From Trichobilharzia szidati (Eukaryota > Platyhelminthes > Trematoda > Strigeidida > Schistosomatidae): a stretch of 64,000 nucleotides of DNA. Within the stretch, counting starts at the first letter, position 1; each line of letters starts with the position of its first letter. Positions 1 to 11,594 of the stretch are shown piece after piece. Where the stretch lies: positions 95,927,256 through 95,991,255 of the forward strand of contig OX235271.1 of the NCBI GenBank assembly GCA_944472155.2, given 5' to 3'. The position numbers were made by a program, and so were the translations under genes. The notes under the pieces were generated by a model, which was given only the letters and a program-made list of their open reading frames with translations, had not been told where the DNA came from and made no database searches.

Positions 1-1330
1 AAACCAGAACTTCCTCTTCTGCCGGATCTAGACATGTTTGAATCCACCTAACATGGATTGAAAAAGTGGTTAGGTGGATCCTTGCAAACATTACAAATCA
101 TAGTATTGAAGACGTCTTCGAATTCATTTCTAATTTACATTATACAAATGTAAATGGGAAGTAAATGCTATCCTCAGATGTTAACATCACTGTTCACCAA
201 TGGATAGCTTATGGAGATTGAAATTCATAAGCCAACAGACACTAGAAAAGCGGATCGATGTCAGAGTACCAGTTATTAGATTCGAAGAGTTACTTCTAAA
301 ATGCATTATGAATGTAGACTTCACATTCAACAACGTCTGTAACAAACGAATTGAGGTGTTGCTATGACTACCCCATTAGGTCCAAAGGTCCATTGAAACA
401 ACTAATAGATAAAATTGTTTCTTAATATCATTGTATTCACGATACATTTATTGTGCTTGATTCAAAAGCAGACAAGGACGAAATGCTTATGAAATTTAAT
501 GATGTACAACCATCATTCATTTTCACTAGTTAAGAAGAATATGATGGTAAATTGGACTTCCTTGACATTCAATTGAACAGAAGAGAACATGATTCACTTA
601 AGACACATGTGTCTATGGAAAAATTACACATGTAGGGCAATATACACATCTCTTCAGTTTCGTACCCATCCGATGGAAAATCAATTTTGTTAGACACCTC
701 ATAAATATGGTAAGTACGATCTGTACCAATAATTCCTCAGAAAGTAAATTAGAATGCATCCACAATGCAATGGTCCTAGTAGATTTGTATGGAGACACAA
801 AAGCAATGTGTGCAATAAAGAGAAAGCGATCACGGTTAGGAAAGAAGAGTTGTTCCTGAAGTTTCGATACCATGGAGAAGTGGCTAGTTAAGTTCTACAT
901 CTAAAATTATCTAGAACCATGAAGCTGACTTGTATTGATGTCATCCTTAGATTATCATTTTCCAGCCGACCAATTATGGATGCTCAGTTGGAAAATAAGA
1001 TACCAACCTACCTAGCCGTACGACTTCTATGTGCATTTAAAAATTTAGCCGCTCCTGCGGAGAAAGCTATGTAGGACAAACAAATAGACAGCTTAACGAA
1101 TGCATAACTGAACATCTTCCTTCATTCTATTTTGTCTCATTTGAATGATAGTCGTCCCCACGTGGATAGAAAAAGTGCGTTCAAGGTTATTTATCTCATT
1201 CCATCGAACCTTTCATTCGAAAGAACAATCATAGTCTTTGTATACAAAAGAAATTTATTCTTCCGTTGCCACACTTTTAGCCTAGGGTAAATCTAATGAA
1301 CCAATGTTAGCTCCCCACACTTTCTCATTC
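1..1330 (+). mobile_element. Decayed Penelope-like element (PLE), RT plus GIY-YIG endonuclease remnant
   Basis: A PLE encodes a reverse transcriptase fused to a GIY-YIG endonuclease. No long frame is left. At about 355-384 a frame reads GVAMTTPLG, a decayed form of the PLE RT motif [10 protein letters not shown]. At about 1042-1130 another frame reads FSRSCGESYVGQTNRQLNE and then EHLPS, the GIY-YIG core. The nucleotide sequence of 870-1260 is clearly homologous to the better copy at 46911-47500, in the same orientation. Stops and frameshifts throughout mean it is dead. The left end is cut by the window edge. Confidence 0.8.
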
Positions 1331-2141
1331 TCAACCTCATACGTACTTTTATGACATTTATTTAAACTCCTATTTTAAAACGCCAGTAATCCAGCACAAG
1401 TATTTCCAGTAGGTGCTAGAGAACTCTGAATAAATGGAAGTAAGAAGGAGAGAAAGCGAAGCAATAAAAATGATAAGTAACAGTAAGGTAGTACAGGATC
1501 AGAACAGTGTAAAGGCAACTGGATACAGATGCTGACAGAGCACCGCTAAACCCATATGTAATCTACTTGACAAATTGGTAAGAAGTGTACTGCAAATATT
1601 TTCATTCTGTTTACTAAAAGAAGATTCAGAAACTTCAGTGTCGTTTTTCAATCTTATAAAAATTTACCACTTTTTGAAATAATGCACAATGCACTTTTGC
1701 TAAAAAATAATCCTACCGTTTCGCTTTTTCAACTTCAAAAGTGATTGTTATATTGTGTCCTAGAATGTAAAGGCCAGTGATTAGATCAGTCCACTGAACA
1801 AGTTCACCAAGAGGACCACCTAAAAATGTTGACAAAACCAAATTTATTTTAGAAATATGCAGATATACGATGAAAAAGAAGATTGAAAAACAATGAGAAC
1901 AAAATTAAATTAAGCAAAGGAAAATAGCTTACAAGAATCAAACGTAAAGAGCATTACAAATAGAAGACAAACTAAACAACAGATTAGAAAGGTGTCTAAC
2001 AAATTTATCTAACACGTGGAACTTGTATTACCAATGGTAACCAAAAATGTGGATCGATTATTTATTGTGAACAATAATAATTATTGACTGAATTATTATT
2101 AGTCTGAGAAATAAGGTCAATACACAGATATGATTGAAGTT
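1331..2141. other. No recognised feature
   Basis: AT-rich sequence with no convincing frame or splice-flanked exon. It may include the 3' untranslated tail of the PLE to its left. Confidence 0.4.
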
Positions 2142-3673
2142 TACAGCTGAAGTCCGGGATGGCAGCAGGGACAGACAGAATTTCCCCCGAAGCACTGAAA
2201 ACGAACCCAGAGACTGAGGCAGATGTGCTCACGCCATTATTGCAAAAGGTCTGGAAGGAAGGGAAGGTACCTACCGATTGGAAGGAAGGTTACCTTGTCA
2301 AGCTACCAAAGAAGGGTAACTTACGTCTCACTCTGCAAGAACTGGTGTGGAATTATGCTCTTCTCCACGCCAAGTAAAATACTAAGTCTCATCATCATCC
2401 TGGAGGGAATTAAAGATGCACTAGATACAGAACTCCGCCACACACTGGAACAAGCTGGATTCAGGAAAGACAAGTCATCTGCTGATCAAATTGCAACTCT
2501 ACGTGTCGTCATCACAGAACAAAGCGTAGAATGGCAGTCAAACCTCACTCCACCTCAACTTCATCGACTTCGAAGAGGCTTTCGACAGCGTTGACCAGAA
2601 GTAATTTGGAAACTACTTCAATAGTGCGGCGTGCCTCAAGTCTTTATCAACCTCATTCAGCAGCTATATGACAGTGACACGTGTCAGGTGATCCACAACG
2701 GAAAACTCAGTGAGGCGTTCGAAGTGAATACAGGAGCAAGACAAGGCTGCCTGCCTACCATCACCGATAATATTCTTAATTAAGGTGAACTGGATTATAC
2801 GTCAGATTGCGCATTGGGAGCGAAGAGACAGGAATACACCAGATGACCGATAAGAAGGCTGTAGAAGATCTGGATTTCACACGTGGATGATTTATGTTTA
2901 ATGTCACACAAACTAGAAGACTTGCAGGCGGAAAGGCTGAAGAGGCAACGAAGACAAGACTCCAGGTGAATATAGAGAAGACGGAGGTGATGAAGATAAC
3001 CAACCAACAGCAATAACAACCAGCACCAATCACCATCAAAGGGAGAGATTTAACAGAGGTTACCTCCATTTATCTAAGAAGCATCGTTTCAATTACAGGC
3101 AGCGGAATGGATGAAGATGTCAGGGCCAGCCAGAATTGGAAAGGTAACCTGAAACCAGTTTGGAAATATTCTACACTCAGCATAAGGAACAAGATTCGAA
3201 TTTTCAACACAAATGTAAAGTCACTTCTTCTATATGGGTCAAAAACATGGCGCATCACGGAAAGCATTTCCAACAGCCTGTTGCAGACTATTATCAACAG
3301 CTGCCACCTTTGCTGGCTCTACATTGAAGATCAAATGGCCAGCCGGAAAGAATTAGATACAAGAAACTCTGGCAAAAAACCAACCAAGAGACAACTGCTC
3401 AACAAATATATGGGAGAAAATGGAGGTGGATCGGGCATAGGTTGAGGAGGCCGTCAAATAACATCGCGCTCCAGTGGAATCCCAATGGGTAACGACAGGT
3501 GGGCCGTCGGTGAGAGGGTGACATGGGGAGATCGTACGAGGAGGAGATGAGAGATTATGGGCAGTCGTGGACCCAGATGAAGAGGACAACACCAAACAGA
3601 ACAAAGTGGAGATGTGTTGTTGAAGCCCTCCCTATGTTCCACTCGGAACCCACAGGAACAATAATAATATAAT
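2142..3673 (+). mobile_element. RTE-type non-LTR retrotransposon, family A, 5'-truncated and broken
   Basis: Coding remnant of an RTE-clade reverse transcriptase. Frame 2159-2377 starts AAGTDRISPEALK and includes VPTDWKEGYLVKLPKKG, the N-terminal part of the RT. A shifted frame to about 2594 follows. At about 2735-2755 GARQGCL of the RT motif is visible, then a deletion, and near 2880 a decayed DDLCLMSH. Frame 3107-3445 carries GSKTWRITESISNSLLQTI, the C-terminal region. The element ends in the family 3' sequence (GTTCCACT.GGAACCCA) and an AATAAT tail at 3660-3673. Multiple frameshifts rule out function. Family names such as SR2 or Perere-3 are possible but not assigned. Confidence 0.85.
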
Positions 3674-4490
3674 ATTTGAACAAAGAAAGAAGAAACATTG
3701 GCGCAGAATAATCTGGATCCATTTTATTTCGTTGGTTCTCATCAGCTGCGTACAACCTGAATTTTTTTGTCCATTAGCAAGCATATTGTCAGAGCGTTAT
3801 AGTAAAATAAAACGTTGCGATTTACAGGGTGTCTAAAGTGTTACGACATATATATATATATCTTGTTAGAGAGAAGTTTCTTGAAAAAAATTAATTAACA
3901 GTTGTGTTGTTGGGGTGGTAACAAAAGAAAATTAGTAATAGTTACGTAATTAGATAAGAGATGATCAAAATTTTAAAATTTCGGTGCACATGAGGTCAGA
4001 TGAGAAGCTGATGATGTAATACAGTGAGCAGAACTCAGAAGATCAAGATCGCTTGACTCTCTTAAGAGATAATTTTTATTGATCTTCTGAGTTCTGCTCA
4101 CTGTATTACATCATCAGCTTCTCATCTGACCTCATGTGCACCGAAATTTTAAAATTTTGATCATCTCTTATCTAATTACGTAACTATTACTAATTTTCTT
4201 TTGTTACCACCCCAACAACACAACTGTTAATTAATTTTTTTCAAGAAACTTCTCTCTAACAAGATATATATATATATGTGGTAACGCTTTAGACACCCTG
4301 TAAATCGCAACGTTTTATTTTACTATAACGCTCTGACAATATGCTTGCTAATGGACAAAGGTTTGTTAAAATTGTACACTTTTTATTTTTATTTTATTAA
4401 AAAAAATTCAGGTTGTACGTAGCTGATGAGAACCAACGAAATAAAATGGATCCAGATTATTCAGCGCCAATGTTTCTTCTTTGTTCAAAT
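3674..4490. repeat. 817-bp long inverted repeat (palindrome)
   Basis: Left arm 3674-4046 and right arm 4079-4490 are reverse complements with very few mismatches, around a 32-nt spacer (4047-4078). The main difference is an insertion of about 45 bp in the right arm near 4360-4405. Both arms hold a short TA run (about 3849-3860 and 4264-4277). It abuts the 3' tail of the RTE copy to its left. The outer ends read ATTTGAAC...GTTCAAAT. It has no coding capacity, so it could be a fold-back element or a local inverted duplication. Confidence 0.9.
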
Positions 4491-4865
4491 TTATAAAAGG
4501 GAATCACTGTATGAAATAATGTAATAATAATTATAGGCGATGCAGTTGAGGGCAAAATTCATACCAGTTAATGAACTTTAACGATAACATGTCCATTAAA
4601 CAGATAAGCCCAATTTTTATTTTCATCAATGAATGAATCATCCTTCAGTCTGGAATAAATAACAATGTACTACTTTTATGATTTCTTACATTAATTTCTA
4701 GAATATTAAGCTGCCTCATTATGAAAGGACTAGGAAGAAATGTCTGGATGTAGAACACTTCACTTGGGTAGACTGGATTATGGGAAAACAAGTCATATAT
4801 TGAGCAAATTGCGATACTAGGCGTTATCGTCATCATCACCGAGATAATACATTGCACTGATTAAG
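4491..4865. other. No recognised feature
   Basis: Unassigned AT-rich spacer between the palindrome and the next RTE copy. No supported exon or motif is seen. Confidence 0.4.
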
Positions 4866-6115
4866 GCACTCTACTCGTACTCATGCAGCCAGGTGAGGGC
4901 TTATGGCGAGTTGTCATCTGAAGTGGTGACGACTAGTGGCGTCCGTCAAGGATGCCCATTATCCCCATTTCTATTCAACTTCATCATAGATGTACTAATG
5001 GACTTAACCCTAACTCACTTCAGAGACTCAGGGATTGACTTGCTACCAGGGAATAATCTCGTCGACTTAGAATATGCGGACGATATAGTCCTTCTAGGTG
5101 AGGACGCTGACAAAATGCAGAGTCTTCTGAACACCCTGAGCTGCAATCTACGAATGTTTGCCATGCGATTCGCTCCGGCCAAATGCAAGATGGTGTTACA
5201 GGATTGGACTACACCGACCCCTAGATTATAAATAGGAAGTGAAGTGGTAGAGCACGTTGACCGCTTCACTTACTTGGGAAGTAACATCAGCCCCAACGGG
5301 TTGATCTCTGACGAAATCTCAGTACGGATACAGAGGGCTAGTTTCGCATATGCCAGTTTACGCCGTCTCTGGCGTAGACGTGATATCCGGCTATCGACCA
5401 AAGGACATGTGTACTGCTCAGCAGTTCACTCCATCCTCCTTTATGGCTGTGAGACCTGGCCATTGAGAGTGGAAGACATGAAAAGACTAGCTGTCTTTGA
5501 TCATAGATGTCTGCGTTCTATCTCCCGTGTGAAATGGTATAATAGGGTGAGCAATATTGAGGTTAGGCGTCGAGTGCTAGGTAAAGAGGGGAAATCAATA
5601 GACGAGGTTGTGAAGCTACATAGACTGAGATGGTTAGGACATGTGTTACGTATGCCTAGTCATCGCCTTCCTCGACAATGGGCAGTGTTAGCTGACATAG
5701 GGTCAGGCTGGAAAAGAGCTAGTGGCGGTCAAACTAAAACATGGCACCAGTCAATGAAATCCACAACAGTTAGTTTGAGCCATGTAGGAAGATGTAGACT
5801 TCCTGGTTGGGGTCCTCGGGACGGTAGAAACCAATGAAGGCTGGAAACAATTGGTGATCTGGCTCAAATTCGTTCTCAATGGTACAGATGCATCCACTCC
5901 TTGTGACTTATGATTTCAAATGAATCTATATTGTTCTTCGTTATTACTATTCTTTTGTCTCACACCTCTGTTTACTGTCTCTATTATGCATTTCTCCTAC
6001 TTTCTTCTCTTGCTTTGTGTGCTACATGGAGTGTGGCGACTTGAACTGCCTCACATCGGTGCAAAGTTCTATGTCGAAAACAGACAGACAGACAGATGAA
6101 TAATAATAATAAATT
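4866..6115 (+). mobile_element. RTE-type non-LTR retrotransposon, family B, RT and C-terminal region
   Basis: Frame 4893-5231 holds the core reverse transcriptase motifs GVRQGCPLSPFLFN and YADDIVLLGEDAD (catalytic DD). A stop at 5229-5231 separates it from 5244-5837, which continues with VDRFTYLGSNIS, CETWPLRVEDMKRLAVFDHR and [19 protein letters not shown], the usual C-terminus of this family. The endonuclease domain is missing, so the copy is 5'-truncated at about 4866. The 3' UTR runs to a GACAGACAGACAGATG stretch and a short (AAT)n tail near 6098-6115. Only a few lesions separate it from an open frame, so it is one of the younger insertions here, but it cannot move on its own. Confidence 0.9.
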
Positions 6116-6582
6116 ACCTGAAGTAATATGCGATTCAAAAGAATCCTTTCCCTTTGATAAAAATCCCATGTAAATTAGAACCTAAAAGGAAACAAATTTA
6201 AGTGGACAATGATGAACAAATAGTGCTATTTGTGAAAAAAATATATAAACAAATTAATCATGAAAAGATGTGCAATTATGCTACTTAAAACGTATGACAC
6301 GTTTACTACAACTAAGATTTATGTTAGAGAGTTAGTATTACTATGTAGTAGACATAACGACATTCGAAAATGACTCTCAATCGACCAGGACGTATAGATC
6401 AATGAATCAAAAAGCCTTCTTGAAAAAAATGTTACTATTAGTAATTTATCGCAATGCATTCTATTTTTACAATAATTATACTCAAACGACGCAGATTCAA
6501 GTTGAAACCGAAAACTATCGAACAGAAGGGAACAAGATATGAGTAACTCAATCAATAGCCTAAAATCGAATGATTCCATTTC

Positions 6583-7507
6583 TTGCGTAATAATTTCAAA
6601 GGATTTATTATTTCCCTGAGTATCCAGTGGAACTTACGGCTTCATCAGCAGCAGCTAGCTAGCTCACATGGCCCCACTATCATTGACGTCATAGAGGTTG
6701 AAATTACGTCTAATGTCAAGTACCTTGAACTGAGTATTTCCTCCGATCTTTCCTGGCCCTCTCACATCTTGCTAGTTACTAGAAAGATGTTTCGCTTAAC
6801 GTTCTACGTTAGGAAGTTAAGGCAGTCTTCGCTTTCTCAGTTTGTCAATTCTTGTATTTTAACCATCCCTCTTTACTGCTCCCCATTAATCTTTCCTGGA
6901 CTACTTAAGAAAGACTTTGCTTTACTGAGAATGGCACTAAAAGCTGTTAGTAGGGCAAGTGGGATATCGTTAAACCAACTGGTTAATACTATTTTGGATA
7001 GACATATAATGTCATGTAAGAAACTAGCGAATACTATATTAGCAGACCCCGAGCATCCTCTCTATACGCAGCTCTCTGTTTGCATTTCATCTGGTAGAAC
7101 TAGAAGCAGTTATAGGAGGCTATATGCTAGGACCACCAAGTACAAAAACTCCACAATACCTTATCTGGCACAGCTGTTATGTGATGAGAAATCCGTTAGG
7201 TATGACACGATCAACTTACACTCTAACAATTAGTCCCATTAGTTTTTGTTTTCCTTTCTTCGTTACTATTATATTGTTGTTCACATCTTCTATTACACGC
7301 TAATTTTATATTTCATATCCTGTGGTGCATTGTTTAAAAATGTAAACGCAACGCTGTTCTTTTTTATTATTTTTTTGGTTGTTGCTTTTTGATTTTAAAA
7401 TCTTATAAAATTTATGAGGTAATTAGATGCAATATTGTAATGCACGCTGAAAATTCCATACCTGTACGACAAATACTGTTTGGAATAAAGCTGTTATTAT
7501 TATTTTC
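6583..7507 (+). mobile_element. CR1/Jockey-like non-LTR retrotransposon, 3' part (copy 1)
   Basis: Frame 6583-7233 (216 codons) encodes the C-terminal end of a retrotransposon RT protein. It includes LSWPSHILLVTRKMFRLTF, PLYCSPLIFPGLLKKD and a final SSGRTRSSYRRLYARTTKYKNSTIPYLA block. Copies at 16645-17425 and 55786-56370 share this protein region. The 3' UTR ends in TTTGGAATAAAGC near 7490, matching the end of the 16.6-kb copy. The catalytic RT domain is absent. The clade call is an inference from the C-terminal architecture and the FxDD motif of the 55.8-kb copy. Confidence 0.75.
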
Positions 7508-7844
7508 TCCACTACACTCTTTTCTCTGCAATCTTTTCAAGCTGGCTCCATTATTGCCTATAAACTTTCATTTACTCCTGATGTGGTGGTGTGATACAGA
7601 CAGTGTGTTCCACATGGAATATTATTCTCACAGTTCAATACTGCGTTAGTAACAGAATACGATGTATCTATTTGAACATTCTATTTCATGTCGTTTAATG
7701 TCAGCCAAAATCGCAGGCTCAGTGACTGGTTAGAGAATATAAAACTGTATATATATAAATAGCGGTTTGATCACTTGAAAATATACCTTGGCTTCCATGT
7801 CTTGCCTTCTGCTGTTACACTCATACGCTCTCCACTGTATCACT
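7508..7844. other. No recognised feature
   Basis: Unassigned AT-rich sequence. The stretch at 7990-8060, just beyond the next fragment, resembles 9990-10110 (both carry GTTTGACT...CTGAATCAG-like text), so an undescribed dispersed repeat may lie in this area. Confidence 0.35.
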
Positions 7845-7985
7845 CTCGGATGACTAGCTGGACGTTTCCAATTCAAGTCCCACTCGACGACCTACCTGGC
7901 GTGTGATCTCACTCAACGGTCTCCTAAGTGTATATTCAATCCATCTCTGTTTCCTTCTGCTATTTCGCTCATTTGATGCCGAGCC
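7845..7985 (-). mobile_element. RTE family A fragment
   Basis: Short reverse-oriented piece of the RTE C-terminus and 3' region. The stretch reading CTCCTAAGTGTATATTCAATCC matches the RTE fragment at 35880-35920 and the end of the 8127-8795 copy. It is strongly diverged. Confidence 0.55.
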
Positions 7986-8126
7986 TATATCAGTGGTGTA
8001 CGCGGTTTGACTTAACTCAGAGAGCTGAATCAGTTCAAATCATCTCAATCGATCAGTAGTATATAGTGTTATGCAAATATGCTCCCCTTCTTGATTACTA
8101 CTCATGGTGTCTAGCAGATCATGTAC

Positions 8127-8795
8127 TATATATTATTATTGTTCCCTTGGGTTCCTAGTGGAACATAGGGCTTCAACTACACGTCTCAACTTGCTTCTGT
8201 CTTCTGCTGTACTTTTCACCTGCATCCATGTTATTCCATACTGCTTCAACCCCTCTTCACACGATCTCCTCCATGTCACTCTTGGACGTCACACTCGCCG
8301 CTTCCCTTTCGGGTTCCACTCGAGGGCGTGACGCGCGATGTCACCCAGTGGCCTCCTCAGCGAGTGTCCAATCCATCTCCACTTTCTCCTGCATATTTGT
8401 TGAGCGATTGGTTCTTGTTTTGTTCGTGTTCCCATAGTTTCTTGTTGGTGATTCTTTCCGGCCATCTGATCTTCAGTAGTATTGAGCGAAGACAGTTGTT
8501 GATAAAGGTCTGCAACAGGCTGTTGGAAATATTCTTGGTGACCCGCCAACTTTCTGATCCGTATAGAAGAACTGGCTGACTTGACGTTTGTATTGAAAAT
8601 CCGAATTTTGTTGTTGATGCTGAGTGACGAAGATTTCCAGATTGGTTTCAGGTTGATGAATGTGTTTCTCGCCTTCCCGATTCTCAACTTGACATCCTCG
8701 TCCGTTTTTCCTGTAGTTGAGACAATGCTGCCTAGATAAATGAAAGAAGTAACCTCTTTCAAATCCCTCCCGTTGATGGTGATTGGCGCTGGATG
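8127..8795 (-). mobile_element. RTE family A, 5'-truncated copy with target-site duplication
   Basis: A 669-bp insertion flanked by the direct repeat AGATCATGTAC (8116-8126 and 8796-8806). On the minus strand frame 8289-8762 reads FIYLGSIVSTTGKTDEDVK, then QEYFQQPVAD and [34 protein letters not shown], the RTE C-terminus with frameshifts. The 3' end (GTTCCACTAGGAACCCAAGG then AATAATAATA) is at the left edge. The target duplication is intact, so the insertion is fairly recent. Confidence 0.9.
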
Positions 8796-8909
8796 AGATC
8801 ATGTACGATGATTTGCATAATTTGTTTTCCAAAGAAAACTGTGGTGAGATTTCACCTCCTTGAACTGTGTAAATTGCATATTGAGAATTAATTTGCCAAA
8901 AATTATGAG

Positions 8910-9220
8910 TTTGACTCATCTGATTTTCAGTATGGAGCGAAGACAACTGTCGACAAAAGTCTGAAGCCTGCTGGAAATGCTTTTCATGGTGTACCAAGTG
9001 CATGAAACACAGAGAAACACTGATTTGACATTAGTGTTAAGAATTCGGTTGTTGTTGTCACTTGTGTCACGTGACAGAAAGCCTGTCTTGCTTTTCCAAT
9101 ACCGAATAGTTTTGATATTGTTTATTCGTTGTGCGTGTAGGTGAAGCGATGCTGCCTAGGTAAGGTTAGTGAAAGGGCTGACTTCCTTTAGATTTCTTCT
9201 GTTGATAATGATTGGTGTTT
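8910..9220 (-). mobile_element. Older diverged RTE fragment
   Basis: On the minus strand this resembles the YLGS.VS...ISNSLLQ region of family A, but it is much more diverged. Examples are the GAAGCGATGCTGCCTAGG stretch and the GAAGACAACTGTCGAC stretch. It lies directly beyond the target duplication of the 8127-8795 copy, so the younger RTE landed beside or within an older one. Confidence 0.6.
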
Positions 9221-10322
9221 GCTTTTGATGCTTGGGTATATCTTCATTCCCTCAGTCTTCCCTTTCTCTTCTGTCGACTTGTTTGTTTCCTATCTGTAGA
9301 TATATTCAAGTTTGTGCGATATTAGACATTAATCATCTGAGAAGTTCAGATATTCTAGGGCTTGTTTGCCTCTGTCTCTCACATGTGCCCATCTTCCCGT
9401 TTCTCACAGTCCGTTGCATGATCCAATCCACCAGAAACACGAATACCACCTCAAATACTTCTCTGAGTTTTCCGTTTCAGGCACTTCGTAGTGTTGAAGT
9501 AGCCGGCTAAATCACTTCTACAGCCCTGACATCTAAAAAAAATTCTGTAAACTTGACAGACTCGTACAAATCACAAGAATTCCGTACTTCATCGATTTAT
9601 TACGCTAATAAATAAATAAATTTACTTCTACCCATACACAAAATAACTAACATAGAGAATTTAACACAATAACAAAGAACAAATTTTACAGCAAGCAGTA
9701 TAAAGCTAATTATACTAATTAAAGTTCATTGGAATGCTTAACCACCCACTACTGTGTGTCAGATCTATACACGGGAGGCACTATGACGCCATGCATAGAT
9801 AGACAGGAATATCCAGACACTAAAAACATTCATTTGAAAATAAATTAAAAATTACAGAGTGGATTGACCTTCAAAATCTTATGAAAATCTACTTTATTTC
9901 GACTTCCGAATTCTTTCTTTTAACTACACCATGCTACATACACTCTACTGAGCGACTGGTATGCGTAGTAGTTGGATACCAACAGTGCTAGCTAACCAGA
10001 TCAAATTGATCTAAACGCCGGACGGTCGCCTCGTTCGCTTGGGGCCAAGCTGAACAACTCTTTATGCCCGTGTTTGACTCAGATAAGAGAGCTAAATCAG
10101 CTCAAACCAACCAAATTCTAGCTAGCTACTTTGGCGAACTGAACTGGTAATACATCCAAGCCAATATCCACGCGATCTGCAAAAACATAAGTTAAGAGAT
10201 TACACCTATGAGTGAGTATAGCACTTAGTCCAGTTGACTTACATTCAATTTTGACCTTCCATATAAAATTGGTTGACCTGTGAAACTCCTTGACTGACAC
10301 AAACTGATACAAGATATATTAC
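9221..10322. other. Intergenic or intronic, mostly unassigned
   Basis: It holds a short (ATAA)n run near 9610 and AT-rich sequence. From about 9960 to 10110 there is a GC-richer patch similar to 7990-8060. Minus-strand frames at 10118-10312 fall just downstream of the MGAT5 exon donor. A CAG acceptor-like site precedes a short open stretch ending near 10118, but it did not match MGAT5. Confidence 0.35.
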
Positions 10323-10512
10323 CAGATAAACAACGTTCACGGCATTGATCTATGGAAAGTGACTGTGATTCGATACCATTTAGATAATATTGAATTCCTG
10401 TTAGCCAATCAGACCACATACGTTTTATTCTTGACTGAATAAACATCACAGACTCTGAATGACTTTCGTCTGACGGCAACAAAGCAAGCAATCCTTGAAG
10501 ATCTTGAGTTAT
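10323..10512 (-). CDS. MGAT5: MGAT5 exon: start of lumenal domain
   Basis: A 190-nt exon, phase 0 at its start and phase 1 at its end. It is bounded by a pyrimidine-rich acceptor (TTTTTCTTTATTCTCAG) and a GTAATATAT donor. It encodes ITQDLQGLLALLPSDESHSE, then IQSRIKRMWSDWLTGIQYYL. The RIKRMWSDWLTGI core matches the conserved RIRRMADAWIQAI region of animal MGAT5, just before the first glycosyltransferase strand (VLVHLG in vertebrates). The following exon was not found within the window. The flanking residues are divergent, so this is the least certain of the four exons. Order and strand agree with the others. Confidence 0.75.
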
Positions 10513-10739
10513 CTGAGAATAAAGAAAAAGAATTCTCGATTAAAAATTAAGACAGAAAAAAACCTCTAGAATGAAATGTGATGATAAGTGTGAAATTCTT
10601 AGGTCAATTTGGCCTAATAAATTTCTTTTCAAGATTGGGCATTGACGTATTTATCAGTTTACCTATCTTTGGACATAAGTTGGTAAAATCTCTAAGGAAC
10701 AGAAACGTAAAGTAAAGGTGTAGTTAAAACCATTAACAG
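10513..10739. other. MGAT5 intron start, no further feature
   Basis: Intronic sequence upstream of the exon acceptor. It is AT-rich with no transposon recognised. Confidence 0.4.
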
Positions 10740-10744
10740 TTTTA

Positions 10745-11580
10745 CAATTAATAGTGTTCTCTGAGCTGGTTGGTTTAGTTGCGGAGCTTTCGTCGTCCTT
10801 CTCGACAACATCTTCAGCGCAATATTTAGCATAAAGTGAAGTGATTTAAATTTCTTCATGAGTGATATAATTGCGTCTCCTTGTAACCATCTTTACATAT
10901 GTATTGACCATTTTCTATTGACTTCGATTTTAAACTTTCTGGTCACAAGTTTACTTTTTATTAGTTGATATATTTCGTCTATATTAACGTGTTTGTTAAT
11001 TGCATTTTCGTTTGAGTACCAGGCTTCTAGGAATTCTCTGGCACTTTTGGTGTTTCCTCTGTCTAAGATTTCGACATTATCCCAATCAAATTGATGACCA
11101 TAATTGTCTATATGCATTGATACTAAAGAATACATATCGTGTCTTTTCACGGCTGATTTGTGTTCTTGGATTCTAATTCGAAGGGGACGTCCACTTTGGC
11201 CGATGTAATGCTTGTTGCAGTTCATACAATTTATTTTGTAAATGGTATTTATTTTATCCCCTTTTTCTGTTGGATCTTTCGGTTTGCATAATACTGAATT
11301 AAGCGATTTGACTGGCTTGTGTGCTATATCTATATCAAACGGTTTCAGTATTCTACCTGTTATTTCAGAGATATTTCTCATGTATGGTAGGATGAATTTT
11401 CTTGTGGTCTTTGATGATGGTTCTTTGTTAGTGTTTTGATTCGACTTTAAACACTTTTTGATGAAATTTTGTGGATAACCATTCTTTTCGAAGACCGTTT
11501 GTAGGTACTTTTCTTCCATTCTTTTCAACTCTAGAGTGCTACAATGTGTTTGAACTCTTTTAAACAATGTCTGCACACAG
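10745..11580 (-). mobile_element. Penelope-like element, RT C-terminus and GIY-YIG domain (family 1)
   Basis: Frame 10893-11576 (227 codons, no internal stop) encodes the tail of the PLE reverse transcriptase, with NGYPQNFIKKCLKSN near residue 33. A GIY-YIG endonuclease follows, with INCMNCNKHYIGQSGRPLRI near residue 133 and a conserved Arg and Glu downstream. The upstream RT core is missing (5'-truncated at about 11580). Below the stop, the minus strand carries a hammerhead-like motif at 10780-10817, annotated separately. A decayed relative lies at 47990-48800 in plus orientation. The open frame suggests a relatively young copy. Confidence 0.85.
10780..10817 (-). ncRNA. Hammerhead-ribozyme-like motif in PLE 3' region
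   Basis: On the minus strand the order is CTGAAGA (10811-10817), one T, GTTGTC (10804-10809), a short loop, GACGAC (10792-10797) and GAAA (10788-10791). The core has the hammerhead form CUGANGA - stem II - GAAA, with a six-pair stem II (one G-U). Helices I and III were not resolved, so cleavage is unproven. PLEs are known to carry hammerhead motifs in their terminal repeats, which fits the position downstream of the PLE reading frame. Confidence 0.6.
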
Positions 11581-11594
11581 TTTCGTTTGTGAGT

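Noticed and set aside
8228..8579. Plus-strand protein frames across RTE copies (also 28843-29355 and 37095-37361)
   Set aside because: They are antisense shadows of minus-strand RTE C-termini.
10118..10312. Further MGAT5 exons just after the 10323-10512 exon
   Set aside because: Acceptor-like sites exist, but the encoded residues do not match the expected catalytic-domain start, and stops interrupt the frames.
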